From the NCBI GenBank assembly GCA_947454155.1, contig CANGIT010000005.1, forward strand, positions 1 to 64,000: a DNA stretch of 64,000 nucleotides, written 5' to 3'. The position numbers were made by a program, and so were the translations under genes. This DNA comes from Chitinophagaceae bacterium (lineage in GTDB: Bacteria; Bacteroidota; Bacteroidia; Chitinophagales; Chitinophagaceae). The stretch's first letter is position 1. Each line of letters starts with the position of its first letter. Under the pieces are notes generated by a model. It searched no databases and was not told the DNA's origin. It saw nothing but the letters and a program-made list of their open reading frames with translations. This document shows, in pieces, positions 1 to 9,569 of the stretch.

Positions 1-1040
1 ACAGGCTGTTTGCGTAGTAACATTGTGCGTACCGTTGTTAATCGTCAAATGTAAAGTATCTGAAGAAGGACAGTTACTGGCGTTGGTGTAAGGATGCGTG
101 TAGGTTCCGCTTTGCGTGTAAGTGGTACCATTCCAACTGTAAGACTCGCAGGCCGTTTGCGTGGTTGCATTATGCGTGCCATTGTTGATCGTCAAATGAA
201 GTGTGTCAACCGATGGGCAATTGCTGGCGTTGGTATAGGGATGTGTGTAGGTTCCGCTTTGTGTGTAGGATGAACCATTCCAACTGTAAGACTCGCAGGC
301 TGTTTGCGTAGAAGTATTGTGCGTGCCATTGTTGATGGTCAGATGCAATGTATCAACCGATGGACAATTGCTGGCGTTGGTGTAAGGATGTGTGTAGTTT
401 CCACTCTGTGTATAAGTGATGCCGTTCCAGCTGTAAGACTCGCAGGCTGTTTGGGTAGTAGCATTGTGCGTACCGTTGTTAATAGTCAGATGTAAAGTAT
501 CTGAAGAAGGACAATTGCTGGCGTTGGTGTAAGGATGTGTGTAGGTTCCGCTTTGTGTGTAGGATGTACCGTTCCAGCTGTAAGACTCGCAGGCCGTTTG
601 GGTAGTTGCATTGTGCGTGCCGTTGTTGATGGTCACATGAAGTGTATCAACCGATGGACAATTGCTGGCGTTGGTGTAAGGATGTGTGTAGGTTCCGCTT
701 TGTGTGTAGGATGTACCATTCCAACTGTAAGACTCGCAGGCCGTTTGGGTAGTAACATTGTGCGTGCCATTGTTGATCGTCAGATGCAAGGTGTCTACCG
801 ATGGACAATTGCTGGCGTTGTTGTAAGGATGTGTGTAGGTTCCGCTCTGTGTGTAGGATGTACCATTCCAGCTGTAGGACTCACAGGCTATTTGGGTAGT
901 AACATTGTGTGTACCGTTGTTAATAGTCAGATGTAAAGTATCTACAGTCGTGCAGCCAGAACCGTTTTGATACGAAAAAGTATATACACCTGTTTGTGTA
1001 TAAGTCACTCCATTCCATGCATAGCTCTCACAACTGATAA
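1..1040 (-). repeat. 147-bp in-frame tandem repeats in the giant surface gene
   Basis: The string gactcgcag (or a one-base variant) recurs at 143, 290, 437, 584, 731 and 878, exactly 147 bp apart. A further copy straddles the left edge, and a diverged copy lies near 1025. Each unit codes 49 residues with the pattern ACESYSWNGTSYTQSG...NCPSVDTLHLTINNGTH on the minus strand. Copies differ mainly at single bases (for example SVD versus SSD), which points to recent duplication. Short plus-strand ORFs here are shadows of the repeat. The array continues past the left edge, so the copy number is unknown. Confidence 0.95.
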
Positions 1041-4000
1041 CATTATTTATTGTTGGTGAATTAGAAGTGTTCACCGTTATCGTTAATGTGGTTGTAGTGG
1101 CACATTGTCCGACACTTGGCGTAAATGTATAAGTTGTAGTAGCAGTGTTGCTCAAAGCTGGACTCCAGGCTCCTGTAATGCCATTCGTACTCGTCGTTGG
1201 CAATGCCGACAAAGTTTCTCCCGAACAGATTGCAGATAATGGCGTGAATGTTGGTGTTACCGGCGAAGGGGCGGTTAATACAACCTGAGTTCCCTGTATT
1301 GTGAAAGGAATTGTACAACCATAATTCAAATAAGTGGCGGTTCCATTGGTTGAATAATTTACATAACCTCCATTACCACTTCCATTATAATTAGGAAGAC
1401 TAGTGGCCGAATACGTAACTGTTTGACTACAACCTGAATTAATATTAAAAGTCAAAGGATTTGAAATAGCTACATTATTGCCAAAATGACCCTGTGTATT
1501 TCCTGAACATTGAAATAATACATATAATGGGCCGGTTAGATTGGCAAAGCTCATGTAACTATTAGATACGCTGTTGCCAGTTATCAATACCACATTGGCA
1601 TTTGCAGGTAAAGTTCCTCCAAGTGGAACGGGAATAAGAACCCCACCGCCAGTAATTGTGGCATTTGCACTGTTTATATATGCTTGATTAAGACAAAGTC
1701 CATTCCAGGTATCAGTAGCTGTTGGCCATACTATATTCAATGAATTTGTGGGCACTGGATTTTGTCCAGTTTGAAAGAAAAGCATTTCTTCTTCTTGTTC
1801 TTGAGTATTTGGAGTGCAAGCGTCAACCAAAATACTTTGTATCTGTATACAATTATTTGTAACCGGCGAGAAAGCGCTTGAGGTACACCCATGACTATCC
1901 GTCACCGTTATATTGTATGTTCCCACACAAAGATTGGAAATGGCTTGTGTATTTCCCCCATTGCTCCAGCTGTATGTATATGGTGCAGTACCGCCCACCA
2001 CATCCACAGTGGCGGAGCCATTGCATATTGAACTGCAAGTAGGATTTGTTCCATGTGGGTAAATCACAAGCGGGTCATATACAGTAACGGTAATGGTTAC
2101 TGGCTGAGTACAGGACGTTACCACATTTGGAGTGAAGGTATAGGTGCCTGTTGCAGTATTGTTAATGGTAGATGGTGACCAGGTTCCAGCAATCCCATTA
2201 TTGGATATTAGCGGCAATGAAGGAGCGGTTGCGCCGCTGCAAATTGATGTTATTGGGGTAAAGGTTGGAAGTGAGGAGGAGTTCACTACAATTGTCATTG
2301 TGGTTGGTAAAGCACATTGTCCAACAATTGGAGTAAAAGTATATGTTGTAGTTGCAGTGTTATCGATTTCAGGCGTCCAACTGCCAATTATTCCATTTTG
2401 CGAAATGGTAGGTAATGAAGGAATTGATGCTCCGGAACATATAGGACCTACTTGACTGAATGTTGGCGTTACAGGCAAAGTGTTTACAGAAAAATTTGTG
2501 CAGCTTATAGATCCTGTTGTAGCAATATTGCCACATAAGTCGGCAACTGAAGTGTTATCCATGCATACCTGATAAGATCCCACCGAAAGCTGTGGCGAAA
2601 TAGTCAATAAAACTGTATTGGTATAGGTTGCCCCTGAGGCACAGGAATTGGAGGTTACAGCAGTAATGGTGTATGGACCGCCTGGACCTGTAATGGTGAA
2701 ATCATTGATGTCTATTGAACTGCATAAAATATTTTCAGAGAAGTTGACTATAATTTGATTTCCGGCACAACCATTGAAACTGTTTACAGATTGAATTCTT
2801 GGGGGAACATTATCAAAAATGGAGGCAGTTGAATTGGTTAAATTGAGCGTGTAGCCATTAACAGAAGTAGAATAATTGCTGACATTGATCACATAAGTTT
2901 GACCTGCAACAACCGGTATAACTTCATTGTAAGGTGTGCCTGCAGCACCTTGACTGGTCAGTGTACTTCCTCCATTGGGTCCGGTTGTTCCACCATCTGC
3001 AGAAAAATTACAACTCACATTCAATGCAGGATTGGTATAAATGTCAGAGCATGTAGCATTGGTGATATTGTAAACCGCCCAATCATAATCCTCCGTAATA
3101 TTATTAGGTGTTAAAGTAAATGACAAATCGCCTGTTGACTGAACAGTAAATGTGTACCAAACATCAGCTCTTTCTCCACTGCTTAAACAACTGTTGGCGT
3201 CATCTATTTCATTGGGAAGGTTTCCGGTGCCAGAATAAGAAACCGACTGGCTGTAAACGCCTTGGCAAATAGGAATAGCTGCCGGACAATCTTGAACAGT
3301 GGGAATTGGAGAAGTAGCACAAATTCCAAATGTACCAGCATCAGCATTTCCATAACCCCAAACTCTGATGAATATTGTTGTTCCCGGTGTCAATCCCGAT
3401 AATGAAGCTGTTGGCATTCCGATTCCATTATCATTACAATAAATTTCAGTTAGCGTACCCGAACAACTTCCGGTGTAAAGCGTCATCACACCATCAGTCA
3501 TTGAACCCGCCTGGGTGTTGATGTTCAGAATTCCGCTGGGTGGTACAATCAAACTAAACCATACATCCGGCCTAGGTGTTGTAATACAAGAAGGTGTGGG
3601 AACACCCACAGTTGTTGTGGCATTAATTGTTGTTCCTGATGTGTAATTACATGAGCTTGTAACGGCAGGCAAGGCTGTTGCAAAACATGGATTATCATTT
3701 GTGGGAGGTTGGGGCGGCGTTACAATTGTTGCACAAATTCCAAATGTCCCTGGCGTAGAAGTGTAGCTCCACACTCTGATCCATATCGTACTCCCTGGCG
3801 TTAGGCCCGCTAAAGGAATAGTTGGCATGCCTATTCCATTATCAATACAAGCAATTTCGGTTAGTGAATTACAGGTTCCTGTATAAACGGCCATTACACC
3901 ATCAGTAATTGTTCCGGCTTGTGTTGAAATACTCAATGCGCCTGTTGATGGAACAGTCAAACTATACCAAACATCAACTTGCGGAGTTAAAACACAACTT

Positions 4001-5553
4001 GGGGCTGGCACGCCTGCTCCGGAAAGTGTTGCGCTTATTGTTGTTCCGCTGGTATAATTGCAGGTGGCTGTTAATGCAGGTAATTGAATTGCGTTACATG
4101 GCAGATCATTAGATGGTGGAGGGGGAGTAAAAGTTGTTACACATGTTTGAAACGGTCCGGTGCTTCCTCCTGGTGTGTTTGAAATGGTATAATAATAAGT
4201 ATTACCAATTGTCAGTCCGGTAAAAGTAGTATTCAATGGCGATGGCCCACATTGACTTCCAACTAGCGTGAATGTACCAGTACATGTACCACTAGCTAAT
4301 ATCAATTCGGCATTACCAGAGAATGTTCCGGAAGTATTTACAGAAAATTGGGCTTGAGTTCCAGTGGCAACAAATGAATACCAGGCATCCGGATGTGCCC
4401 CTGCACCTGTTTGACATCCCACATTTCCCGTCCATCCATCTCCAGCATATAATGTAGTCCCATTTACACAAGTTCCATCTGGTGTTACCGGTTGTGCTGT
4501 GCTGCAATAATCATTTGCTGGCGGTGGAGTAACCGAACATGTAATAGATGCAGCCCAGCCGGCTGCTGTTCCCGAGCCATCGGAAGTGAATTTAAATGTC
4601 AGGCATCCACCCATTGTAGAAGCTATAAATCCAGGGGTGTTTGTGCCGGTGTACGTTCCGATTAAAGGCGATGCTGTGGATGAACCATTGTAAACAGATA
4701 AAAAATCCCATCCCGATTCAATATTGAAAGATGAAAAATTGAAGTAAATGTATTGTCCGGCTGGGGCGCAAAAGCTTACAGTTGAATTTTCATTATTTGC
4801 ATAGTTGCCGCCACTGTTTCCACTATCATAAAAAAATCCGCCACAGGCATTGGTAACCGTCCCTAAAGTTGGACTCATTACAAAAGTGGATGTGGCAACA
4901 GTTGAAGTGGAAGTTATACTGATTGAGCTTGTTGTTTCAACCCACCTCACAGTTGTACCGGCGGCGGTAGTGCCAGAAGGTATCAAATACAAGACAAGCG
5001 ATGTTCCGGGAGCTATGGTTACATTACCATTGAATGTATTTGAGGATGTGCTGGTTCCGGTTGTACCCAATGCAGTTAAAACTCCACCATTATTGATATA
5101 ATAAACATCATAATTACAAGCGCTGGAACCACTTACCTGAGTTGCCCAAAATACACTGCTCAATAGGGCAGAGTGTGTCGCATCTGTAGTAATGGTAACG
5201 GAGTAATAAGCATTCGAAGCATAAGAAGCTGCAGCATTTGCTGTATTGAAACCACTTGCAGCCAAACCATTACCCACTGAAACGCAAGTTGCTCCCGAAC
5301 CAATACTCCAATTAGAAATGGTAACTCCCGCAGGAAGAGGCGACCATGTTGTTGTAGGCACAGCAGGACAAACCACACTGGGACCTGCCGTAACAAAGGC
5401 TTGAGAAAAAATACTATGTGCAAAAAACAAACAAACAACCACGACCAAACCCAACTTTCGAATACTACACTTCCACGCAAGCAGAAAATACTGCAAAGCC
5501 GGCACAAATAAAATGCACCTCTTCCTGTTGTTGACGAAATGTTGAAACACCAA
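1..5553 (-). CDS. Giant multidomain surface protein, probable T9SS cargo (partial, no C-terminus)
   Basis: One open minus-strand frame with no stop runs from a TAA at 5584-5586 to the left edge; the ORF track omits it because its stop lies outside. It begins with a signal peptide (RKLGLVVVVCLFFAHSIFSQ, coordinates about 5460-5401). Then come a CUB-like domain (about 4840-4530, CGGFFYDSG to SGWDFLSVYNGS), three PPC-like domains each opening ANDYC, SNDLPC or TNDNPC, further Ig-like modules, an SprB-type repeat (about 2045-1870, GGTAPYTYSWSNG), and the 49-residue repeats at the left end. Composition is rich in Ser, Thr, Asn and Gly. Such proteins are usually secreted by T9SS and act as adhesins or gliding-related surface proteins; the sorting domain should lie beyond the edge. 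No in-frame ATG exists before the signal peptide; TTG at 5553 or GTG at 5505 are candidates, so the start is uncertain. Confidence 0.85.
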   Translation of the reverse strand, partial: MVFQHFVNNRKRCILFVPALQYFLLAWKCSIRKLGLVVVVCLFFAHSIFSQAFVTAGPSVVCPAVPTTTWSPLPAGVTISNWSIGSGATCVSVGNGLAASGFNTANAAASYASNAYYSVTITTDATHSALLSSVFWATQVSGSSACNYDVYYINNGGVLTALGTTGTSTSSNTFNGNVTIAPGTSLVLYLIPSGTTAAGTTVRWVETTSSISITSTSTVATSTFVMSPTLGTVTNACGGFFYDSGNSGGNYANNENSTVSFCAPAGQYIYFNFSSFNIESGWDFLSVYNGSSTASPLIGTYTGTNTPGFIASTMGGCLTFKFTSDGSGTAAGWAASITCSVTPPPANDYCSTAQPVTPDGTCVNGTTLYAGDGWTGNVGCQTGAGAHPDAWYSFVATGTQAQFSVNTSGTFSGNAELILASGTCTGTFTLVGSQCGPSPLNTTFTGLTIGNTYYYTISNTPGGSTGPFQTCVTTFTPPPPSNDLPCNAIQLPALTATCNYTSGTTISATLSGAGVPAPSCVLTPQVDVWYSLTVPSTGALSISTQAGTITDGVMAVYTGTCNSLTEIACIDNGIGMPTIPLAGLTPGSTIWIRVWSYTSTPGTFGICATIVTPPQPPTNDNPCFATALPAVTSSCNYTSGTTINATTTVGVPTPSCITTPRPDVWFSLIVPPSGILNINTQAGSMTDGVMTLYTGSCSGTLTEIYCNDNGIGMPTASLSGLTPGTTIFIRVWGYGNADAGTFGICATSPIPTVQDCPAAIPICQGVYSQSVSYSGTGNLPNEIDDANSCLSSGERADVWYTFTVQSTGDLSFTLTPNNITEDYDWAVYNITNATCSDIYTNPALNVSCNFSADGGTTGPNGGSTLTSQGAAGTPYNEVIPVVAGQTYVINVSNYSTSVNGYTLNLTNSTASIFDNVPPRIQSVNSFNGCAGNQIIVNFSENILCSSIDINDFTITGPGGPYTITAVTSNSCASGATYTNTVLLTISPQLSVGSYQVCMDNTSVADLCGNIATTGSISCTNFSVNTLPVTPTFSQVGPICSGASIPSLPTISQNGIIGSWTPEIDNTATTTYTFTPIVGQCALPTTMTIVVNSSSLPTFTPITSICSGATAPSLPLISNNGIAGTWSPSTINNTATGTYTFTPNVVTSCTQPVTITVTVYDPLVIYPHGTNPTCSSICNGSATVDVVGGTAPYTYSWSNGGNTQAISNLCVGTYNITVTDSHGCTSSAFSPVTNNCIQIQSILVDACTPNTQEQEEEMLFFQTGQNPVPTNSLNIVWPTATDTWNGLCLNQAYINSANATITGGGVLIPVPLGGTLPANANVVLITGNSVSNSYMSFANLTGPLYVLFQCSGNTQGHFGNNVAISNPLTFNINSGCSQTVTYSATSLPNYNGSGNGGYVNYSTNGTATYLNYGCTIPFTIQGTQVVLTAPSPVTPTFTPLSAICSGETLSALPTTSTNGITGAWSPALSNTATTTYTFTPSVGQCATTTTLTITVNTSNSPTINNVISCESYAWNGVTYTQTGVYTFSYQNGSGCTTVDTLHLTINNGTHNVTTQIACESYSWNGTSYTQSGTYTHPYNNASNCPSVDTLHLTINNGTHNVTTQTACESYSWNGTSYTQSGTYTHPYTNASNCPSVDTLHVTINNGTHNATTQTACESYSWNGTSYTQSGTYTHPYTNASNCPSSDTLHLTINNGTHNATTQTACESYSWNGITYTQSGNYTHPYTNASNCPSVDTLHLTINNGTHNTSTQTACESYSWNGSSYTQSGTYTHPYTNASNCPSVDTLHLTINNGTHNATTQTACESYSWNGTTYTQSGTYTHPYTNASNCPSSDTLHLTINNGTHNVTTQTAC

Positions 5554-5907
5554 TAAAATTGAAAATTCCTTTAGATAAATGTATTAGGGCGGAATAAATC
5601 GTTTTGAGAGGGGGTTGGATTAAAAAGCATGAAAGAATCTATGCAGCTTAAGCCAACTTCAAGATAATGATTTTCAATTGAAAGCGATTAAAAAAGCAGA
5701 CAGAAAAAAACAATTTCTATGGGCAACAGTTGGAAAAGCAACAGAATAATATCAAATATTCTGCCAATCTGTAACAGCGTTGATGTCAGTGCATAACTTT
5801 ATATAACTTCAACTAATAAAATTGAATTCATTATTTGTAATTTATATTATATTCTTTTTATTACACTTTTCTATAGAATTGATTATAAAGAACCATTATC
5901 TTGTTTT
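5554..5907. other. AT-rich divergent intergenic region
   Basis: This 354-bp gap separates the minus-strand surface gene from the plus-strand small exported protein, so promoters for both should lie here. I see a 12-bp palindrome (TTTCAATTGAAA, 5672-5683) and a very AT-rich block at 5810-5880. I cannot assign a clear -33/-7 promoter pair. No RNA gene or ORF is supported. Confidence 0.5.
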
Positions 5908-6407
5908 ATGAAATCTACTTCAACTACGCTGCTATTGTTTATGTTTTTTTGAAAATTGATTCCTTCGCCCAGCGTTTTAAAATTGAGGACGGCCAATGGA
6001 AAGGTTTGATGAGCATTCAAAAAGAAGGACAACAGATTGATTCCGTCGATGTGCATCTCACCATCAAAACCATTCATCCGGATAGTGTATGGCAATGGAA
6101 AATGGAATATCTCTCTACAAAAATGCCTGTAACCAAAGACTATCAACTAAGAATAGCCAATCGCCACAAAAACATTTTTATCACCGATGAGGGCGATGGC
6201 GTGCAACTGACCGAATACCTTTTCGGGCGAAAAATGTTCAGCCAGTTTGAAACTCAAGGCATTTTCCTCACTTCTATGTCAGAATGGAAAGAAAATGGTG
6301 ATATTCTTTTTGAAGTCACCTCCGCAAAAAAAACGACAGCCCCTAACAAAGAAGTCAACCCTTTTACTATTGGCGTCTTACAAACCGTTGTTTTGAAAAA
6401 ACAATGA
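5908..6407 (+). pseudogene. Small exported protein, interrupted by a poly-T frameshift in the signal peptide
   Basis: An ATG at 5908 opens a typical signal peptide (MKSTSTTLLLFMFF) but hits TGA at 5950-5952 directly after a run of seven T. Shifting back one base at that run continues as LKIDSFAQ and then about 150 intact residues to the stop at 6407. One extra T would restore a 167-residue exported protein with a classic SFAQ cleavage site. The mature part is beta-strand-like and soluble-looking (QWKMEYL, NIFITDEGDGVQLTEYLFG); I do not recognise the family. It may be a sequencing error, a real inactivation, phase variation or ribosomal slippage. The ORF-track start (TTG at 5901) is in the wrong frame for the signal peptide. 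It lies 125 bp before the CotH operon. Confidence 0.7.
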
Positions 6408-6532
6408 CGGATTTTGATAAGTGAAGAGCACACAATGGATTTCAAGATTATCTTCATAGCTTAAACAATTGAATTCCCTGACGATATGTATGCATGCTCA
6501 TTTGCTCGCCTGTTGTCAGAAAAAATACTCAC

Positions 6533-9500
6533 ATGAAATCAAAAAGCTTATTCATTTTGATGCTGCTGCATATACTCGTTTTCTGTTTCAACAACCAAAC
6601 AAGTGCACAGCTGATCATCAATGAAGGATCCAACAGAAATTTCTCCATCGTTTCCGATGAAGACAATGACCACCCTGACTGGATTGAGCTTTGGAACAAT
6701 AGCGCAGACAGCGTCCGTCTCCAGCATTACACACTCACAGACGATATTGCCATTCCAGGTAAATGGGAGTTTCCGGCCATTTCCATCGCTCCTTATGCGT
6801 TCATGAAAATATTTTGCAGCGGCAAGGACAGAAAGCCGGTTTCAAGATTTCAACAGGTACTCAACACCGGTAGTTTCACACCGCTCACCGGATGGAATGA
6901 GCATGTGTTCAATCAACCTTTTTACTGGGACGGTATTGCCAATATTATGATCAACACCTGCTCATACAGCAGTCAGGGTTATACAGTGAATTCCACATTC
7001 AACCAAACCACCACCGGATTCCGATCCACGCTTTTTTCTTTCGTTGACAACAGTGCCGACGCTTGCGGCCATCAGAACGGCAACCCCGTTTACCAAAGAC
7101 CGAATATCAAACTGAATGGCCATGTCATCGGAACAGGAACCATCAACAACTCTCCTTACGATTACCCGGCTCCTTACGGGAACTGGTACTGGTCGGCCAG
7201 AAACCAAATGCTCTTCAGGGCCGCAGAATTACAAGCCGCTGGCATCACCGCAGGGTGGATCAACAGTCTGGCTTTTGATGTGGTTGGTACCGATCCGTCT
7301 ACGGTTTACAGTTATATAGACATCAGTATGAAGCAGGTGAATGAAAATGAGATGTCAGGCACGTTTCAGCCTTTGAATGCAACCATGAATCTGCATACGA
7401 ATTTTTCCATCAGCGGCAGCGGAGAAACGGTTTATCTTTTTGATGCCACAGGCGTCTTGAAAAGCCAGCTGAAGATAGATTGCATCAATGTGAATAACAG
7501 CAAAGGTTGCTCACCCGACGGAAACAGCAATATTGTATTTTTCAGCAACCCCACACCTGAAGGTTCCAACAACACATCCTTTGTATATCATCAATACCTG
7601 CAACAACCTCAATTTTCAAAAGCATCGGGATCATACGCAGGCAATATTTCTGTGTCAATCACCAATTCCAATACTATTCCTTCCTCGATCCGTTACACAC
7701 TCGACGGAAGCGATCCGGTACCCAACTCCGATCTGTACACCGGTACACCAATTGCAATCAACGCTTCCAAAGTTTTAAAGGCCAGGGCTTTTGCCGATAC
7801 CGTTTTACCCAGTCCGCTGAAAGCCGCATCCTATCTGATTGGCATCTCTCATACCACACCTGTATTATCGGTGATCACCGACAACAGCAATCTTTATGGC
7901 AGCAACGGCATCTTCGACAACTGGGACAAAGACTGGGAGAAAACAGCCTATGCCGAATATTTTAATACCGACCGATCGCTTGTGTTTTCACAAGACGCGG
8001 GCATACAAATGGATGGTGGTGCAGGCGGCAGCCGATCGAATCCGCAGCATTCCTTCCGTTTGGAACTGAACAATCCGGTTATAGGCGGAGGAACCGTCAA
8101 CTACCCTTTACTACCGGATAAGCCTGGCCGCACTCATTACAGCAAAATCTACCTACGCAATGGCAGCAATCAATACCTGAGAATTCCTTACAAAGATGCT
8201 TGTGGTGTAAAAGTGCTTTGTGATGAGACGCATAATTATTACTCGGCTTATCGCCCTGTTTCCGTTTACATCAACGGAGATTATTTTGGTTTGTATGAGT
8301 TGCGTGAGAAATTTGATGAGGAATTTTTCAAAGAGGCAGATGATGCAGATTCGATTGAGTTGCTTTCGCAAAGTTATTGGTACGGAAGCGTGCTTCGTTC
8401 CATCACCGGATCGGTAGATTCTTTCTACAACGCAAGATCCGCATTTGAGCAGATCAATCCTGCTGATGTCAACTTCTGGGAAAAGGCCGATTGTTATTTC
8501 GACATGGAATATTACAACGATTATATCATCGCCGAAGCTTTCATCCACAATAAAGACTGGCCTTATAACAACATCAAGATCTACCGCTCCAACAAAACAG
8601 GACACCGCTACCGTTATGCCATACAAGACGTTGAACTTTCATTGAATCCGTTCGGATGGTCGACTTCCGATGACGACCCGATTGCATTTTTATACGGACA
8701 GAATGCAAATGATCCTTTCCTTAACGTGTGGCTCAAAGGCATTCAGAATCCAAGATTCAAAAACTATTTCATCAACCGTTTCGCCGACGTGCTGAACACC
8801 GCCTACTTACCACAAAGGTTAACCGAAAAAGAAAGTGCCATATACAATGAGATCGTCAGAGAGATGCCCAAAGAATACGCACGCTGGGGCGACCCCAACA
8901 ACATTCCACAACAGATGAATGAATTCAGAGACAATCATCTGACATTGAAATCGGAATACGCCTGCAGAGGGCAGAAAGTGAGAAACTTCATTCAGAATGG
9001 GTTTCAATTGCAAGACCAGGTTGAAGTGACTCTCGATGTTTATCCTGCCGGCGCCGGTAAAATAAAAATTTCTACCATCACACCCGATTCATTACCCTGG
9101 AAAGGCATTTATTTTCATGGCAATCCGGTCACCATCACCGCTATTGCGAATCCTGGTTTTACATTTTCTCACTGGGATGCCAATGCAATGCTCAACCAGA
9201 TAGATACAGCAATAGCATTACATCTGGACATTCGCAGCAGCACCTTATTCAAAGCCAATTTCCTGGAAACTCCTTTCGGCTTGCCTGCTTCTCACAACAA
9301 CGATGGTCACTTCGTTTTGTATCCCAATCCCGGAAAAGGACGATTCAGTCTTTTCCTCAACGATTTAGACAATGGCGATTATGATGTGACTATCCACAAC
9401 GCTTGGGGGCAATTGGTACAACAAAACAAAGTGACCGTCAACAACCGAAAAGGAATCGTTTCTCCCGACTTGACAAAAATGCCGGGCGGAATTTATTTCG

Positions 9501-9559
9501 TCAGCATAATTCATCCTTCTTTCAAAAAGACGTTGCGATTTATCAATATCAAACAATAA
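6533..9559 (+). CDS. CotH-kinase family protein with lamin-tail domain and T9SS sorting domain
   Basis: The 1,008-residue protein starts at the ATG before MKSKSLFILMLLHILVF, a signal peptide ending in TSAQ; the track start 13 codons upstream lacks one. A lamin-tail (LTD) domain follows (about 27-110, LIINEGSN...DWIELWNNS), then a chitobiase/FN3-like module (RYTLDGSDPVP, near 400), and a CotH kinase-like domain (about 440-770) with GLYELREKFDEEFF, HNKDWPYNNIKIYR and YAIQDVELS. The C-terminus (VLYPNPGKGRFSLFL to GGIYFVSII) is a type A T9SS sorting domain, so the protein is probably exported and held on the surface. CotH proteins are atypical kinases known from phosphorylation of spore coat proteins; the substrate here is unknown. 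The next gene starts 10 nt later, indicating an operon. Confidence 0.88.
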   Translation: MKSKSLFILMLLHILVFCFNNQTSAQLIINEGSNRNFSIVSDEDNDHPDWIELWNNSADSVRLQHYTLTDDIAIPGKWEFPAISIAPYAFMKIFCSGKDRKPVSRFQQVLNTGSFTPLTGWNEHVFNQPFYWDGIANIMINTCSYSSQGYTVNSTFNQTTTGFRSTLFSFVDNSADACGHQNGNPVYQRPNIKLNGHVIGTGTINNSPYDYPAPYGNWYWSARNQMLFRAAELQAAGITAGWINSLAFDVVGTDPSTVYSYIDISMKQVNENEMSGTFQPLNATMNLHTNFSISGSGETVYLFDATGVLKSQLKIDCINVNNSKGCSPDGNSNIVFFSNPTPEGSNNTSFVYHQYLQQPQFSKASGSYAGNISVSITNSNTIPSSIRYTLDGSDPVPNSDLYTGTPIAINASKVLKARAFADTVLPSPLKAASYLIGISHTTPVLSVITDNSNLYGSNGIFDNWDKDWEKTAYAEYFNTDRSLVFSQDAGIQMDGGAGGSRSNPQHSFRLELNNPVIGGGTVNYPLLPDKPGRTHYSKIYLRNGSNQYLRIPYKDACGVKVLCDETHNYYSAYRPVSVYINGDYFGLYELREKFDEEFFKEADDADSIELLSQSYWYGSVLRSITGSVDSFYNARSAFEQINPADVNFWEKADCYFDMEYYNDYIIAEAFIHNKDWPYNNIKIYRSNKTGHRYRYAIQDVELSLNPFGWSTSDDDPIAFLYGQNANDPFLNVWLKGIQNPRFKNYFINRFADVLNTAYLPQRLTEKESAIYNEIVREMPKEYARWGDPNNIPQQMNEFRDNHLTLKSEYACRGQKVRNFIQNGFQLQDQVEVTLDVYPAGAGKIKISTITPDSLPWKGIYFHGNPVTITAIANPGFTFSHWDANAMLNQIDTAIALHLDIRSSTLFKANFLETPFGLPASHNNDGHFVLYPNPGKGRFSLFLNDLDNGDYDVTIHNAWGQLVQQNKVTVNNRKGIVSPDLTKMPGGIYFVSIIHPSFKKTLRFINIKQ

Positions 9560-9569
9560 TCTTCACCTC

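Noticed and set aside
304-936. Plus-strand ORFs in the 147-bp repeat region
   Set aside because: They are antisense shadows of the minus-strand repeats; the minus frame gives a coherent signal-peptide and domain series, the plus frame does not.
5160-5507. Minus-strand 115-residue ORF at the start of the giant gene
   Set aside because: It is a shifted frame over the true N-terminal coding region; its hydrophobic look comes from the signal-peptide DNA.
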